11,561 bases of DNA. Origin: Rhodobacterales bacterium (lineage in GTDB: Bacteria > Pseudomonadota > Alphaproteobacteria > Rhodobacterales > Rhodobacteraceae). The DNA is taken from positions 1 through 11,561 of the forward strand of contig JAAFHS010000032.1 of NCBI GenBank assembly GCA_013298485.1, in the 5' to 3' direction. Within the stretch, counting starts at the first letter, position 1; the number at the start of each line of letters is the position of its first letter. Positions 1-6,242 of this stretch are shown here, piece after piece. The notes under the pieces are model-generated. The model was not told where the DNA came from and searched no databases. It worked only from the letters and a program-made list of their open reading frames with translations. A program made the translations under genes and the position numbers.

Positions 1-452
1 TTGGCCTGCCCCGGATTTCCCGTACTGCCCACCACCGAGGAGATGTTGATGATCCGCCCCCAGCGGGCCTTCATCATGCCGCGCAAGGCCCCCCGGCACA
101 GGCGGAACGTCGCCGTCAGGTTCACGTCGATCACCGCCGCCCAATCCTCATCCGACATCCGCATCGCAAGGCCGTCGCGCGTGATGCCCGCATTGTTCAC
201 CAGGATATCGACCGCCCCCAGCGCCTCGGTCGCCTGCTTGATCAGCGCCTCAACCGCCACGGGATCGGACAGATTGCAAGGCAGCACATGCGCCCGGCCC
301 CCAAGTTCCGCCGCCAGTGCCGCCAGCGGCTCCACCCGCGTGCCGGACAGACCGACACTTGCCCCGGCCCCGTGCAGGCGCCGCGCAACCTCGGCCCCGA
401 TGCCGCCCGACGCGCCGGTCACCAGCGCGCATTTTCCTGTCAGATCAAACAT
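1..452 (-). CDS. fabG: 3-oxoacyl-ACP reductase FabG, 5' part (runs off the window edge)
   Basis: FabG is the NADPH-dependent short-chain dehydrogenase that reduces 3-oxoacyl-ACP in the elongation cycle of type II fatty acid synthesis in the cytoplasm. Visible here are 150 complete codons: the Rossmann glycine motif TGASGGIG near residues 12-19, the NNAG motif (about residues 89-92) followed by ITRDGL, and ISSVVG, in which Ser139 matches the catalytic serine. The window ends just before the expected Tyr-x-x-x-Lys. I chose the ATG at 452 because GGAAAGGG lies 6 nt upstream; the ATG at 458 would abut that site directly. The start overlaps the fabD stop by 8 nt, so the two genes are translationally coupled in one operon. 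The incompleteness comes from the window edge, not from a lesion. Confidence 0.95.
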   Translation of the reverse strand, partial: MFDLTGKCALVTGASGGIGAEVARRLHGAGASVGLSGTRVEPLAALAAELGGRAHVLPCNLSDPVAVEALIKQATEALGAVDILVNNAGITRDGLAMRMSDEDWAAVIDVNLTATFRLCRGALRGMMKARWGRIINISSVVGSTGNPGQA

Positions 453-1395
453 CGCCATCCCTTTCCACGCCCTTCGCCGCCGCCACATCTTCCGGCGTGC
501 CGATGGCCCGCGTCACGGCCCCCTCGACACAGCGCTTAATCATGCCGGACAGGGCCTTGCCCGCCCCGATTTCCCAGAACTCCGTCACCCCGGCCCCCGC
601 CATCCAGATCATGGATTCGCGCCAGCGCACGGATCCTGTCACCTGGGCCACCAGCAGCGCGCGGATGCGGTCCGGTTCGGTCACAGCCTCGGCCCGCACA
701 TTGACGACCACGGGCACGGCCGGGGCCGCAATCGCCACCCCCGCCAGCGCCTCGCCCATCACGGCGGCGGCGGGCGACATCAGTGCGCAGTGAAAGGGCG
801 CGCTGACCGGCAGCAGGATCGCCCGCTTGGCCCCGCGTGCCTTGGCAATCTCCAACGCCCGCTCCACCGCACCCCGGTGGCCTGACACCACCACCTGTGC
901 CGGATCATTGTCATTGGCCGCCTGGCAAACCTCGCCCTGCGCCGCCTCTGCTGCCACCTCGGTTGCGGTGGCAAAATCAAGACCCAGCAACGCCGCCATC
1001 GCCCCCACGCCCACCGGCACCGCCTCCTGCATCGCGCGCCCGCGGATGCGCAACAGGCGCGCCGTATCGGCCAGACCCAACGCCCCCGTCGCGCACAGCG
1101 CCGAATATTCCCCCAGTGAATGCCCCGCGACAAAGGCCGCATCCGTGATCCGGACACCTTCACTTTCCAGCGCCCGCATCGCCGCAATCGATGTGGCCAT
1201 CAGCGCAGGCTGCGCGTTCTGCGTCAGGGTCAGCGCTTCAATCGTGCCCCCCCAGATCAGGGCCGACAGCTTTTCACCCAAGGCCGCGTCCACCTCATCA
1301 AACACGGCCTTCGCCGCCGGATAGGCCGCAGCCAGCGCCTGCCCCATGCCGATGGTCTGTGCCCCCTGCCCCGGAAAAACGAATGCGTGGCTCAT
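445..1395 (-). CDS. fabD: Malonyl-CoA:ACP transacylase FabD
   Basis: FabD moves the malonyl group from CoA to acyl carrier protein, supplying the extender unit for fatty acid synthesis. The 316-residue product is close to the usual 308-318. It begins with the FPGQGAQ motif (residues 7-13), carries the GHSLGEYSA nucleophile elbow with Ser93, the conserved Arg118 in RIRGRAM, and the catalytic His202 in APFHCALM. The reading frame is open further upstream to 1461, but the family N-terminus (MSHAFVFPGQGAQ) and a G-rich ribosome binding site (GGGGGGAT, 4 nt before) point to the ATG at 1395. It lies upstream of fabG, with overlapping stop and start, so fabD is the first gene of this transcription unit as far as the window shows. 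Confidence 0.96.
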   Translation of the reverse strand: MSHAFVFPGQGAQTIGMGQALAAAYPAAKAVFDEVDAALGEKLSALIWGGTIEALTLTQNAQPALMATSIAAMRALESEGVRITDAAFVAGHSLGEYSALCATGALGLADTARLLRIRGRAMQEAVPVGVGAMAALLGLDFATATEVAAEAAQGEVCQAANDNDPAQVVVSGHRGAVERALEIAKARGAKRAILLPVSAPFHCALMSPAAAVMGEALAGVAIAAPAVPVVVNVRAEAVTEPDRIRALLVAQVTGSVRWRESMIWMAGAGVTEFWEIGAGKALSGMIKRCVEGAVTRAIGTPEDVAAAKGVERDGDV

Positions 1396-1421
1396 GTTAT
1401 CCCCCCAAACCTGTTCCCCCC

Positions 1422-1450
1422 GGCATAGCGGGCGCATGCTGCGCGGGCAA
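1422..1450 (-). promoter_or_regulatory. Predicted sigma70-type promoter of fabD-fabG
   Basis: On the minus strand TTGCCC (1450-1445) and TATGCC (1427-1422) are separated by exactly 17 nt. This predicts a start near 1415 and a leader of about 20 nt before the fabD ATG at 1395. The elements match the consensus in 4 of 6 (TTGCCC) and 4 of 6 (TATGCC) positions. Predicted from sequence only. Confidence 0.55.
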
Positions 1451-1482
1451 GTCTTGCGCACAGACGCTGTTCGGTCTTGGGA

Positions 1483-1511
1483 CTGTCAGAATCGCGACCC
1501 GCTGCTAAGAT
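1483..1511 (+). promoter_or_regulatory. Possible promoter of the b561-YceI gene
   Basis: CTGTCA (1483-1488) and TAAGAT (1506-1511) are spaced by 17 nt, each matching the sigma70 consensus at 4 of 6 positions. The implied leader is about 25 nt before the ATG at 1543. It lies divergent to the predicted fabD promoter in a 147-bp intergenic region. Weak but well spaced. Confidence 0.35.
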
Positions 1512-1542
1512 GCCCTTACAGACGACCATGGGGAGAGGCCAG

Positions 1543-2754
1543 ATGACTGCCAGCAATACCGCCACGCGCTATGGATCGGTCGCCCGCATGCTGCACTGGA
1601 TCACGGCACTGCTGATCCTGACGGCCATCCCTTTGGGCTGGTTCGCAAATGAGATGCCCTATGCGACGGGCGACGAACTCGCCGCCAAGGCGCAGCTCTT
1701 CTCACTGCACAAGACACTGGGGGTGGCGGCCTTTACCGTGGCCGTGATCCGCATCCTGTGGGCGCTTGGCCAGACCCGGCCCGAACCCGTGCACCCCGAC
1801 CGCATCTGGGAAACACGGGCCGCCGAACTGGTACACTGGACGCTCTATCTGTCGCTGGTGATCGTGCCGCTGTCCGGGTGGATCGGCCATGCCGCCACCG
1901 ATGGCTTTGCCCCGATCCTGTGGCCGTTCGGGCAGGACCTGCCGCTGGTGCCCACATCAGAAACCGTGGCCGAGATGGCCGAGGCCATGCACTGGCTGTT
2001 CACGAAAATCCTGATCGCGTCACTGCTGCTGCATATCTGCGGCGCGCTGAAACACGCATTCATCGACCGCGACGGCACGCTGGCACGCATGACGGCGGGG
2101 CGCGATGCGCCCGTGCAGGCGCGCGGGGTGGCCCATAGCCGCGCCCCCGCTTTGGCGGCACTTGGCATCTATGCGGTGGGCGCGGGGATCGCATGGTCCA
2201 TGACCGGGCCCGGACCCGAGGCGGCTGAGGCCGCGCCCCCGGCCGTGCAGGCAACGGCCGCGGCCGCGACTGGCAACTGGCAGGTCGCCGAGGGCAATCT
2301 TGGCTTTTCGATCAAACAGATGGGGGCGGAGGTCAGTGGCACCTTCGCCACCTGGAATGCCGATATCCAGTTTGATCCGACGGCCACCGATGGCAAGAAC
2401 GGCGATGTGACTGTGACCATCGACATGACCAGCCTGACGCTCGCCTCGGTCACCGATCAGGCCAAGGGGCCGGATTTCTTTGATGTGGCCGCCCATCCGA
2501 CCGCAACCTTCACCGCCACCATCCTGCCTGCGGGGGACAGCTATGTCGCCGATGGCACGCTGGACCTGCGTGGGGTGACGGCTCCGTTGCAGCTGCCGTT
2601 CACCCTGATCATCGACGGCGATACCGCCACGATGACCGGCATCACCACCATTGATCGGCGCACCTTTGGCCTTGGGGCCAGTTATGCGGACGAATCCAGC
2701 GTCGGCTTCAACGCGACCGTCACTGTCAATCTGAAGGCAACCCGCCAGGAATAG
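1543..2754 (+). CDS. Cytochrome b561 - YceI domain fusion protein
   Basis: The product has 403 residues in two recognisable parts. Residues about 10-183 are a cytochrome b561 (YceJ/CybB type) membrane domain with four hydrophobic segments. Histidines sit at the places expected for haem b ligands: His18 in MLHW, His56 in LHKTLG, His98 in VHWTLY, and His150, His164 and His171 around the fourth segment. A fifth hydrophobic stretch (about 203-220) and an Ala/Pro-rich linker lead to a YceI-type lipocalin-like domain (about 244-401), probably exported to the periplasmic side. In Escherichia coli yceJ and yceI are adjacent separate genes, so this is a fused version. YceI proteins bind polyisoprenoid lipids, and b561 proteins carry electrons from quinol; a combined role in periplasmic quinone redox chemistry is inference. 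The start at 1543 is chosen for the GGGGAGAGG site just upstream; ATG 1528 would precede it. Confidence 0.9.
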   Translation: MTASNTATRYGSVARMLHWITALLILTAIPLGWFANEMPYATGDELAAKAQLFSLHKTLGVAAFTVAVIRILWALGQTRPEPVHPDRIWETRAAELVHWTLYLSLVIVPLSGWIGHAATDGFAPILWPFGQDLPLVPTSETVAEMAEAMHWLFTKILIASLLLHICGALKHAFIDRDGTLARMTAGRDAPVQARGVAHSRAPALAALGIYAVGAGIAWSMTGPGPEAAEAAPPAVQATAAAATGNWQVAEGNLGFSIKQMGAEVSGTFATWNADIQFDPTATDGKNGDVTVTIDMTSLTLASVTDQAKGPDFFDVAAHPTATFTATILPAGDSYVADGTLDLRGVTAPLQLPFTLIIDGDTATMTGITTIDRRTFGLGASYADESSVGFNATVTVNLKATRQE

Positions 2755-2768
2755 GCCGGACATGAAAA

Positions 2769-2793
2769 CGCCGGGGCGAATAAGGCCCCGGCG
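2769..2793 (-). terminator. Intrinsic terminator between the two convergent YceI-domain genes
   Basis: A perfect 9-bp stem (CGCCGGGGC 2769-2777 with GCCCCGGCG 2785-2793) encloses a 7-nt loop. On the minus strand it is followed by TTTT, so it best serves the yceI gene that ends at 2813. It could also end plus-strand transcripts of the fusion gene, although no T-run follows on that side. Confidence 0.8.
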
Positions 2794-2812
2794 CCAGACA
2801 GTTCAGGCAGGC

Positions 2813-3391
2813 TTATTCGGCGGCCTTCTGTGCCTCGACAGAGATCGAGATCTGCACTTCGTCGCTGACATTGGGGGCGAACAGGCCCAGATTGAAGTCG
2901 CTGCGCAGAACACTTGTGGTGGCCGAAAAGCCCGCCCATGGCGCGTTCGCAATCGGATGCGTGCCCGCCTGGTTCAACGTGGCGGCCAGCACGACGGGTT
3001 TGGTCACACCATTGATCGTCAGATCGCCGGTGATGTTGGCGGTCTTCTCGCCCGTCACTTCGATGGCCGTCGATGTGAAGGTGACCATGGCCGCATCATC
3101 CGCCGCATTGAAGAAATCGGGCGACATGAAGTGCTTGAAACGGTCTTCCCAGCCGGTCAGCATCGTCCGCACGGGGAATGACACCGACACGGATGACGCC
3201 GCAGGGTCTTCCTGATCGAACATGATCTCGCCGTTCATGCCCGAAAACATGCCATAGGTCGTCGAAAACCCAAGATGGGTATAGCTGAACACAACCTGGC
3301 TGTGCGACGGGTCAAGCGTGTATTTCTCGGGTGCTGCAAAGGCAGGTGCAGCGGTCAGGGCGGCAATCAGGGCAAGCGGCAGTATTTTCAT
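2813..3391 (-). CDS. YceI family periplasmic lipid-binding protein
   Basis: The 192-residue product starts with a clear signal peptide (MKILPLALIAALTAAPAFA, cleavage after residue 19) and continues with the YceI pattern: YTLDPSHSQVVFSYTHLGFST, a GMFSG turn, SPDFFNAAD, then a TF...GDLTINGVTKPV stretch. The length and layout fit the secreted, single-domain YceI family, whose members form a lipocalin-like barrel that binds polyisoprenoid chains such as those of quinones. The physiological role is not settled for the family. The ATG at 3391 has GGAGAG 6 nt upstream and gives the signal peptide; the frame is open to 3430 but the longer form would bury it. It faces the b561-YceI fusion gene tail to tail, so this locus holds two distinct YceI domains, one free and one membrane-tethered. 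Confidence 0.92.
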   Translation of the reverse strand: MKILPLALIAALTAAPAFAAPEKYTLDPSHSQVVFSYTHLGFSTTYGMFSGMNGEIMFDQEDPAASSVSVSFPVRTMLTGWEDRFKHFMSPDFFNAADDAAMVTFTSTAIEVTGEKTANITGDLTINGVTKPVVLAATLNQAGTHPIANAPWAGFSATTSVLRSDFNLGLFAPNVSDEVQISISVEAQKAAE

Positions 3392-3489
3392 CGGGTACTC
3401 TCCAGGTTCGGGCCGGAATGGCCATGACAATTAGGCAAGCGTTACCGCGTTTCGGGACATTCGCGTATTACATAGGGACGAACATCATC

Positions 3490-3505
3490 TGTTCACCGAT
3501 GAACA
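3490..3505. promoter_or_regulatory. Perfect palindrome TGTTCA-N4-TGAACA, operator-like
   Basis: The 16-bp site has two perfect 6-bp arms around CCGA. It sits 99 bp upstream of the yceI start (minus) and about 180 bp upstream of rpsF (plus), in the intergenic region that both genes share. Its size and symmetry are those of a dimeric regulator site. No regulator can be named from the sequence. The rest of the 296-bp region 3392-3687 holds no gene that I can support. Confidence 0.35.
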
Positions 3506-3553
3506 ACGCGTGATCGCCCGCCCATGCGTGGAAACCCGCCTGCCCGAACGGGG

Positions 3554-3581
3554 TTGCGCCCCGCACATTCCCCTGTATAAG
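3554..3581 (+). promoter_or_regulatory. Predicted promoter of rpsF-rpsR-rplI
   Basis: TTGCGC (3554-3559) and TATAAG (3576-3581) are spaced by 16 nt. This gives a leader of about 100 nt before rpsF, long enough for the hairpin at 3626-3656. The -10 matches the consensus at 4 of 6 positions in an otherwise GC-rich region. Confidence 0.5.
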
Positions 3582-3625
3582 GCCGCATCCCGCCGTTCAC
3601 ACCCTGAACCGGCGCACTCTCTCGT

Positions 3626-3656
3626 GGGCAGGCTGCGGCGGGTCAACCGTCTGCCC
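3626..3656 (+). promoter_or_regulatory. Leader hairpin before rpsF, candidate autoregulatory site
   Basis: GGGCAG (3626-3631) pairs with CTGCCC (3651-3656). Inside, GCGG (3635-3638) can pair with CCGT (3647-3650, one G-U), leaving a three-nt bulge GCT on the 5' side and an 8-nt loop. In several bacterial groups the rpsF leader carries a hairpin bound by the S6:S18 complex for feedback control. Position and a bulged stem agree with that idea, but I cannot confirm the family consensus here. Confidence 0.3.
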
Positions 3657-3687
3657 TATGAAATGCGCCTGACAAAAGGATTGCTGC

Positions 3688-4146
3688 ATGCCGCTTTATG
3701 AGCATGTCTTCATTTCGCGTCAGGATTTGTCCAACGCGCAGGCCGAGGGCCTTATCGAACACTTCTCCACGGTTCTGGCCGACAACGGCGGTAAAGTTGT
3801 CGAGTTTGAATACTGGGGCGTCAAGACGATGGCCTACAAGATCAACAAGAACCGCAAGGGCCATTACGCCTTTCTGAAAACGGATGCGCCAGCCGCCGCC
3901 GTTCTGGAGATGGAACGCCTGATGCGCCTGCATGACGATGTCATGCGCATCCTGACCATCAAGGTCGATACGCATGCCGATGGCCCGTCCGTGCAGATGC
4001 AAAAGCGTGATGACCGCGAACGCGGTGACCGCGATGGCGACCGTGGCGGCTTTGGCGGCGGCGAACGCCGCGAGCGCAGCTTTGGTGACCGTCCCGACCG
4101 TGGGGATCGTGGCGACCGCCCGTCCTTCGGCGGCGACCGTCGTTGA
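3688..4146 (+). CDS. rpsF: 30S ribosomal protein bS6
   Basis: bS6 binds the central domain of 16S rRNA together with bS18 in the small subunit platform. The 152-residue product opens with MPLYEHVFISRQDLS and contains the conserved WGVKTMAYKINKNRKGHYAFLKTDA segment (about residues 43-67). Residues after about 104 form a low-complexity tail rich in Arg, Asp and Gly, made of loose repeats of the type GDR and GGF. Escherichia coli S6 is shorter with a Glu-rich tail; charged extensions are common in alphaproteobacterial S6. The ATG at 3688 has AAAAGGA upstream with normal spacing. It is the first gene of the rpsF-rpsR-rplI operon, 29 nt before rpsR. Confidence 0.97.
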   Translation: MPLYEHVFISRQDLSNAQAEGLIEHFSTVLADNGGKVVEFEYWGVKTMAYKINKNRKGHYAFLKTDAPAAAVLEMERLMRLHDDVMRILTIKVDTHADGPSVQMQKRDDRERGDRDGDRGGFGGGERRERSFGDRPDRGDRGDRPSFGGDRR

Positions 4147-4175
4147 TCGTCAGCTTGAAGAAAGGCAAATAAACC

Positions 4176-4403
4176 ATGGCTACGAAACCATTTTTCCGCC
4201 GCCGCAAGGTCTGCCCCTTCTCGGGCGACAATGCACCGGCGATCGACTACAAGGACACGCGTCTGCTGCAGCGCTACATCTCTGAGCGTGGCAAGATCGT
4301 GCCGTCCCGTATCACCGCAGTCTCGGCCAAAAAGCAGCGTGAACTCGCCACGGCGATCAAGCGCGCCCGCTTTCTCGCCCTGCTGCCCTATGCCGTGAAA
4401 TAA
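4176..4403 (+). CDS. rpsR: 30S ribosomal protein bS18
   Basis: bS18 pairs with bS6 on the 30S platform. The 75-residue product has the family core: KVCPFSGDN, IDYKDTRLLQRYISERGKIVPSRITAVSAKKQRELATAIKRAR (listed in part as IDYKD and then the KIVPSRIT motif) and a closing FLALLPY. The length equals the bacterial norm of 75. An AAAGGC site precedes the ATG. The gene lies 29 nt after rpsF and 11 nt before rplI, so all three are cotranscribed and S6 and S18 can be made in step. Confidence 0.97.
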   Translation: MATKPFFRRRKVCPFSGDNAPAIDYKDTRLLQRYISERGKIVPSRITAVSAKKQRELATAIKRARFLALLPYAVK

Positions 4404-4414
4404 GGAGAGCAACC

Positions 4415-4999
4415 ATGCAAGTGATCCTCCTGCAACGCGTGGCCAAGCTGGGCCAGATGGGCGATGTCGTCAACGTCAAGGACGGCTACGGACGCAACTA
4501 CCTCTTGCCGCAAGGCAAGGCCTTGCGCGCCAATGACAGCAACATCAAATCCTTCGAGGCCAAAAAAGCCCAGCTGGAAATGGTGAACCTTGAAACCAAG
4601 AAAGAGGCTGAGGCCGCCGGTTCGAAGCTGGACGGCCAGACCTTTATCATCATCCGGTCCGCATCGGATGCAGGCGCGCTTTACGGCTCCGTCACCACCC
4701 GTGACGCCGCCGAAGCCGCGACCGAGGCCGGCTTTACCGTCGACCGCGGTCAGGTCATCCTGGACCGCCCGATCAAGGAGCTGGGGCTGCACACGATCAC
4801 CGTGGCCCTGCACCCCGAAGTTGCCGTCAAGGTCACGCTGAACGTCGCACGGTCAGTCGAAGAGGCCGCACTGCAGGCCTCGGGCAAGTCGATCCAGGAA
4901 CTCGCCGCCGAGGCCGAAGCCGAAGCCGAGTTCGAGATTGCAAACCTGTTTGATGAAATGGGTGCGGCACAGGAAGGCGCAGACCTGACCCGCGACTGA
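4415..4999 (+). CDS. rplI: 50S ribosomal protein bL9
   Basis: bL9 binds 23S rRNA near the L1 stalk base and influences frame maintenance. The 194-residue product has the N-terminal signature MQVILLQRVAKLGQMGDVV followed by VKDGYGRNYLLPQGKA, then the long connecting helix and the C-terminal domain with LYGSVTTRDAAEA. It is about 45 residues longer than the Escherichia coli protein (149); the extra is an acidic Ala/Glu-rich tail (about residues 160-194) typical of alphaproteobacterial L9. A strong AAGGAGAG site stands 6 nt before the ATG. It is the last gene of the operon, closed by the terminator at 5020-5049. Confidence 0.97.
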   Translation: MQVILLQRVAKLGQMGDVVNVKDGYGRNYLLPQGKALRANDSNIKSFEAKKAQLEMVNLETKKEAEAAGSKLDGQTFIIIRSASDAGALYGSVTTRDAAEAATEAGFTVDRGQVILDRPIKELGLHTITVALHPEVAVKVTLNVARSVEEAALQASGKSIQELAAEAEAEAEFEIANLFDEMGAAQEGADLTRD

Positions 5000-5019
5000 T
5001 CTTGGTAAACTATCTGCAG

Positions 5020-5049
5020 AACCGCGCCGGGCAACTGGCGCGGTTTTTT
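5020..5049 (+). terminator. Intrinsic terminator of the rpsF-rpsR-rplI operon
   Basis: A perfect 9-bp stem (AACCGCGCC 5020-5028 with GGCGCGGTT 5037-5045) with an 8-nt loop runs into six T residues (5044-5049). It stands 20 nt after the rplI stop. Confidence 0.93.
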
Positions 5050-5086
5050 CATGGGAAATCCAACGCATCAGAATTCGACATGATGT

Positions 5087-5117
5087 GTATGATACAATAT
5101 TTACTTTTGTATCATAC
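5087..5117. promoter_or_regulatory. First inverted pair of GTA-N3-TAC boxes
   Basis: GTATGATACAA (5087-5097) and TTGTATCATAC (5107-5117) form a perfect 11-bp inverted repeat with a 9-nt spacer. Each arm contains a smaller palindrome, GTA-TGA-TAC and GTA-TCA-TAC, with centres at 5091 and 5113, that is 22 bp or two helical turns apart. The sequence also holds -10-like strings (TATGAT, TACAAT). There is no T-run after it, so a terminator role is unlikely; it looks like a protein binding site. Confidence 0.65.
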
Positions 5118-5120
5118 CAT

Positions 5121-5151
5121 GTATTCTACAAAAAGTTCTTATGTAGAATAC
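5121..5151. promoter_or_regulatory. Second inverted pair of GTA-N3-TAC boxes, abutting the start of the next gene
   Basis: GTATTCTACA (5121-5130) and TGTAGAATAC (5142-5151) form a perfect 10-bp inverted repeat with an 11-nt spacer. The inner boxes are GTA-TTC-TAC and GTA-GAA-TAC, centred at 5125 and 5147, again 22 bp apart. TAGAAT (5144-5149) inside the last box is -10-like and ends 7 nt before the ATG at 5156. If used, the transcript would be nearly leaderless, and occupancy of this box would block it. No good -35 is seen at the matching distance. Confidence 0.65.
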
Positions 5152-5155
5152 GATC

Positions 5156-6172
5156 ATGCCAACGCCCCACTCCCCGGTTGCCCACGCCGCGTATCATGAC
5201 CTTTTGCGCATCCTCAAGGATGATGTCATCGGCGATCTCATCGGCACACCTGTCCGATTCATCCGAAACGGTCGGACCTATTGGTATGACAATTACCGCA
5301 TCGGAAATACGCTCCATAAACGCTATATCGGCGAAGACTCTGCCGAACTCGCCGCGCGTCTGGCGCAGCAGGCGACCCTGATGGCCGCCGCCAAAGACCG
5401 GGCTGACCGGCGCACCCGTCTGGTCCGCATCCTGCGCGCCGAAGGGTATTCCCCCGTCGATCAATTGTCAGGGTCGATCTACTTTGCAATGGCCCGTGCA
5501 GGTGTGTTTCGTCTGGGCGGCACACTTGTCGGCACCCACGCCTTTCGCCATTATGAAGGCGAACTTGGCATTCGCATGGAATTTCAGGATCTTGCCCAAA
5601 CCGGCGATATTGATATCGCGCAATTCGAACGCCTGTCACTCGCATTGGATGATCGGGTCGAAGGCAGCCTCAACGAAACATTCAAGACCCTGCAGTTCGA
5701 CCCTGTCCCCTCACTTCAAGGTCAGGCCGTTTGGCGCTGGCGGCAGACCAAATCCGAAAACCTGATCGAGTTCCTGACCCCCTCGTTCCGCCCGGAAGAA
5801 GACATTCGCGGTCTCCCCGCACTCGGGGTCTCCGCGCAATCGCTGCATTTCCTCAACTACCTCATCGCCGACCCGATCAAGGCCGCCGCCCTCTACCGTT
5901 CCGGCGTCCTGGTGCAGATCCCCCGCCCCGAACGCTATGCCGTGCACAAGCTGATCGTCGCGGATCGCAGGCAGGGCGGCACGGACGCGCTGAAATCCGT
6001 CAAGGACCGCGCGCAGGCCGCCTTTCTGATCCGCGCGCTGGCCGAAGACCGCCCCGATGAACTGGCCGAGGCTTATGCCGACGCCCTGTCGCGCGGGCCC
6101 CACTGGCAGGGTCACATCGCCCGCAGCCTGAAACGGATGCCGGACACGGCAGCCCTGCTCGCCGCACTCTGA
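5156..6172 (+). CDS. GSU2403-type nucleotidyltransferase-fold protein
   Basis: The 338-residue product resembles the GSU2403 / NTP_transf_8 family, whose function is unknown and which is predicted to have the minimal nucleotidyltransferase fold. Visible features are GRTYWYDNYR and RYIGED in the N-terminal part (about 39-61), a charged helical stretch (62-97), then LVGTHAFRHYEGELG (124-138) and TGDIDIA (149-155), where Asp151 and Asp153 match the metal-binding DxD of this fold. The segment from about 222 (LPALGVSA, ADPIKAA, VQIPRPERYAVHKLIVADRR) is typical of the family. I see no signal peptide or membrane segment and no obvious DNA-binding helix-turn-helix. No ribosome binding site precedes the ATG, and no better in-frame start follows. 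It stands alone behind a terminator and a four-box operator-like region, which suggests its own tight control. Whether it modifies RNA, protein or a nucleotide is unknown. Confidence 0.8.
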   Translation: MPTPHSPVAHAAYHDLLRILKDDVIGDLIGTPVRFIRNGRTYWYDNYRIGNTLHKRYIGEDSAELAARLAQQATLMAAAKDRADRRTRLVRILRAEGYSPVDQLSGSIYFAMARAGVFRLGGTLVGTHAFRHYEGELGIRMEFQDLAQTGDIDIAQFERLSLALDDRVEGSLNETFKTLQFDPVPSLQGQAVWRWRQTKSENLIEFLTPSFRPEEDIRGLPALGVSAQSLHFLNYLIADPIKAAALYRSGVLVQIPRPERYAVHKLIVADRRQGGTDALKSVKDRAQAAFLIRALAEDRPDELAEAYADALSRGPHWQGHIARSLKRMPDTAALLAAL

Positions 6173-6242
6173 GCGGTGCGCGACACGCCCCGTCGCAATC
6201 ATGCAAGCCCGCCGCAGGCCGCCCGCTAGGCTTGCCGCCATC

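Noticed and set aside
1..885. A 294-codon plus-strand open frame
   Set aside because: It runs antisense across fabG and fabD, is rich in Pro/Arg/Ser low-complexity, and matches no family.
2020..2763. A 247-codon minus-strand open frame
   Set aside because: Antisense to the YceI half of the fusion gene; no motif and a composition typical of shadow frames.
3510..3701. A 63-codon plus-strand frame before rpsF
   Set aside because: It overlaps the predicted rpsF promoter and leader and runs into rpsF in another frame; no ribosome binding site.
4015..4143. Repetitive 3' end of rpsF as a tandem DNA repeat
   Set aside because: The repeats are imperfect and follow codons for Arg, Asp and Gly; this is the normal low-complexity tail of alphaproteobacterial S6.
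5087..5151. The inverted repeats read as tandem terminators or as a transposon end
   Set aside because: Stems are AT-rich with long spacers and no T-tracts, a strong terminator already lies at 5020-5049, and no transposase or target duplication is seen.
5002..5199. A 65-codon plus-strand frame across the terminator and the four-box region
   Set aside because: It reads through the rplI terminator and the operator-like palindromes, which explain the sequence better.
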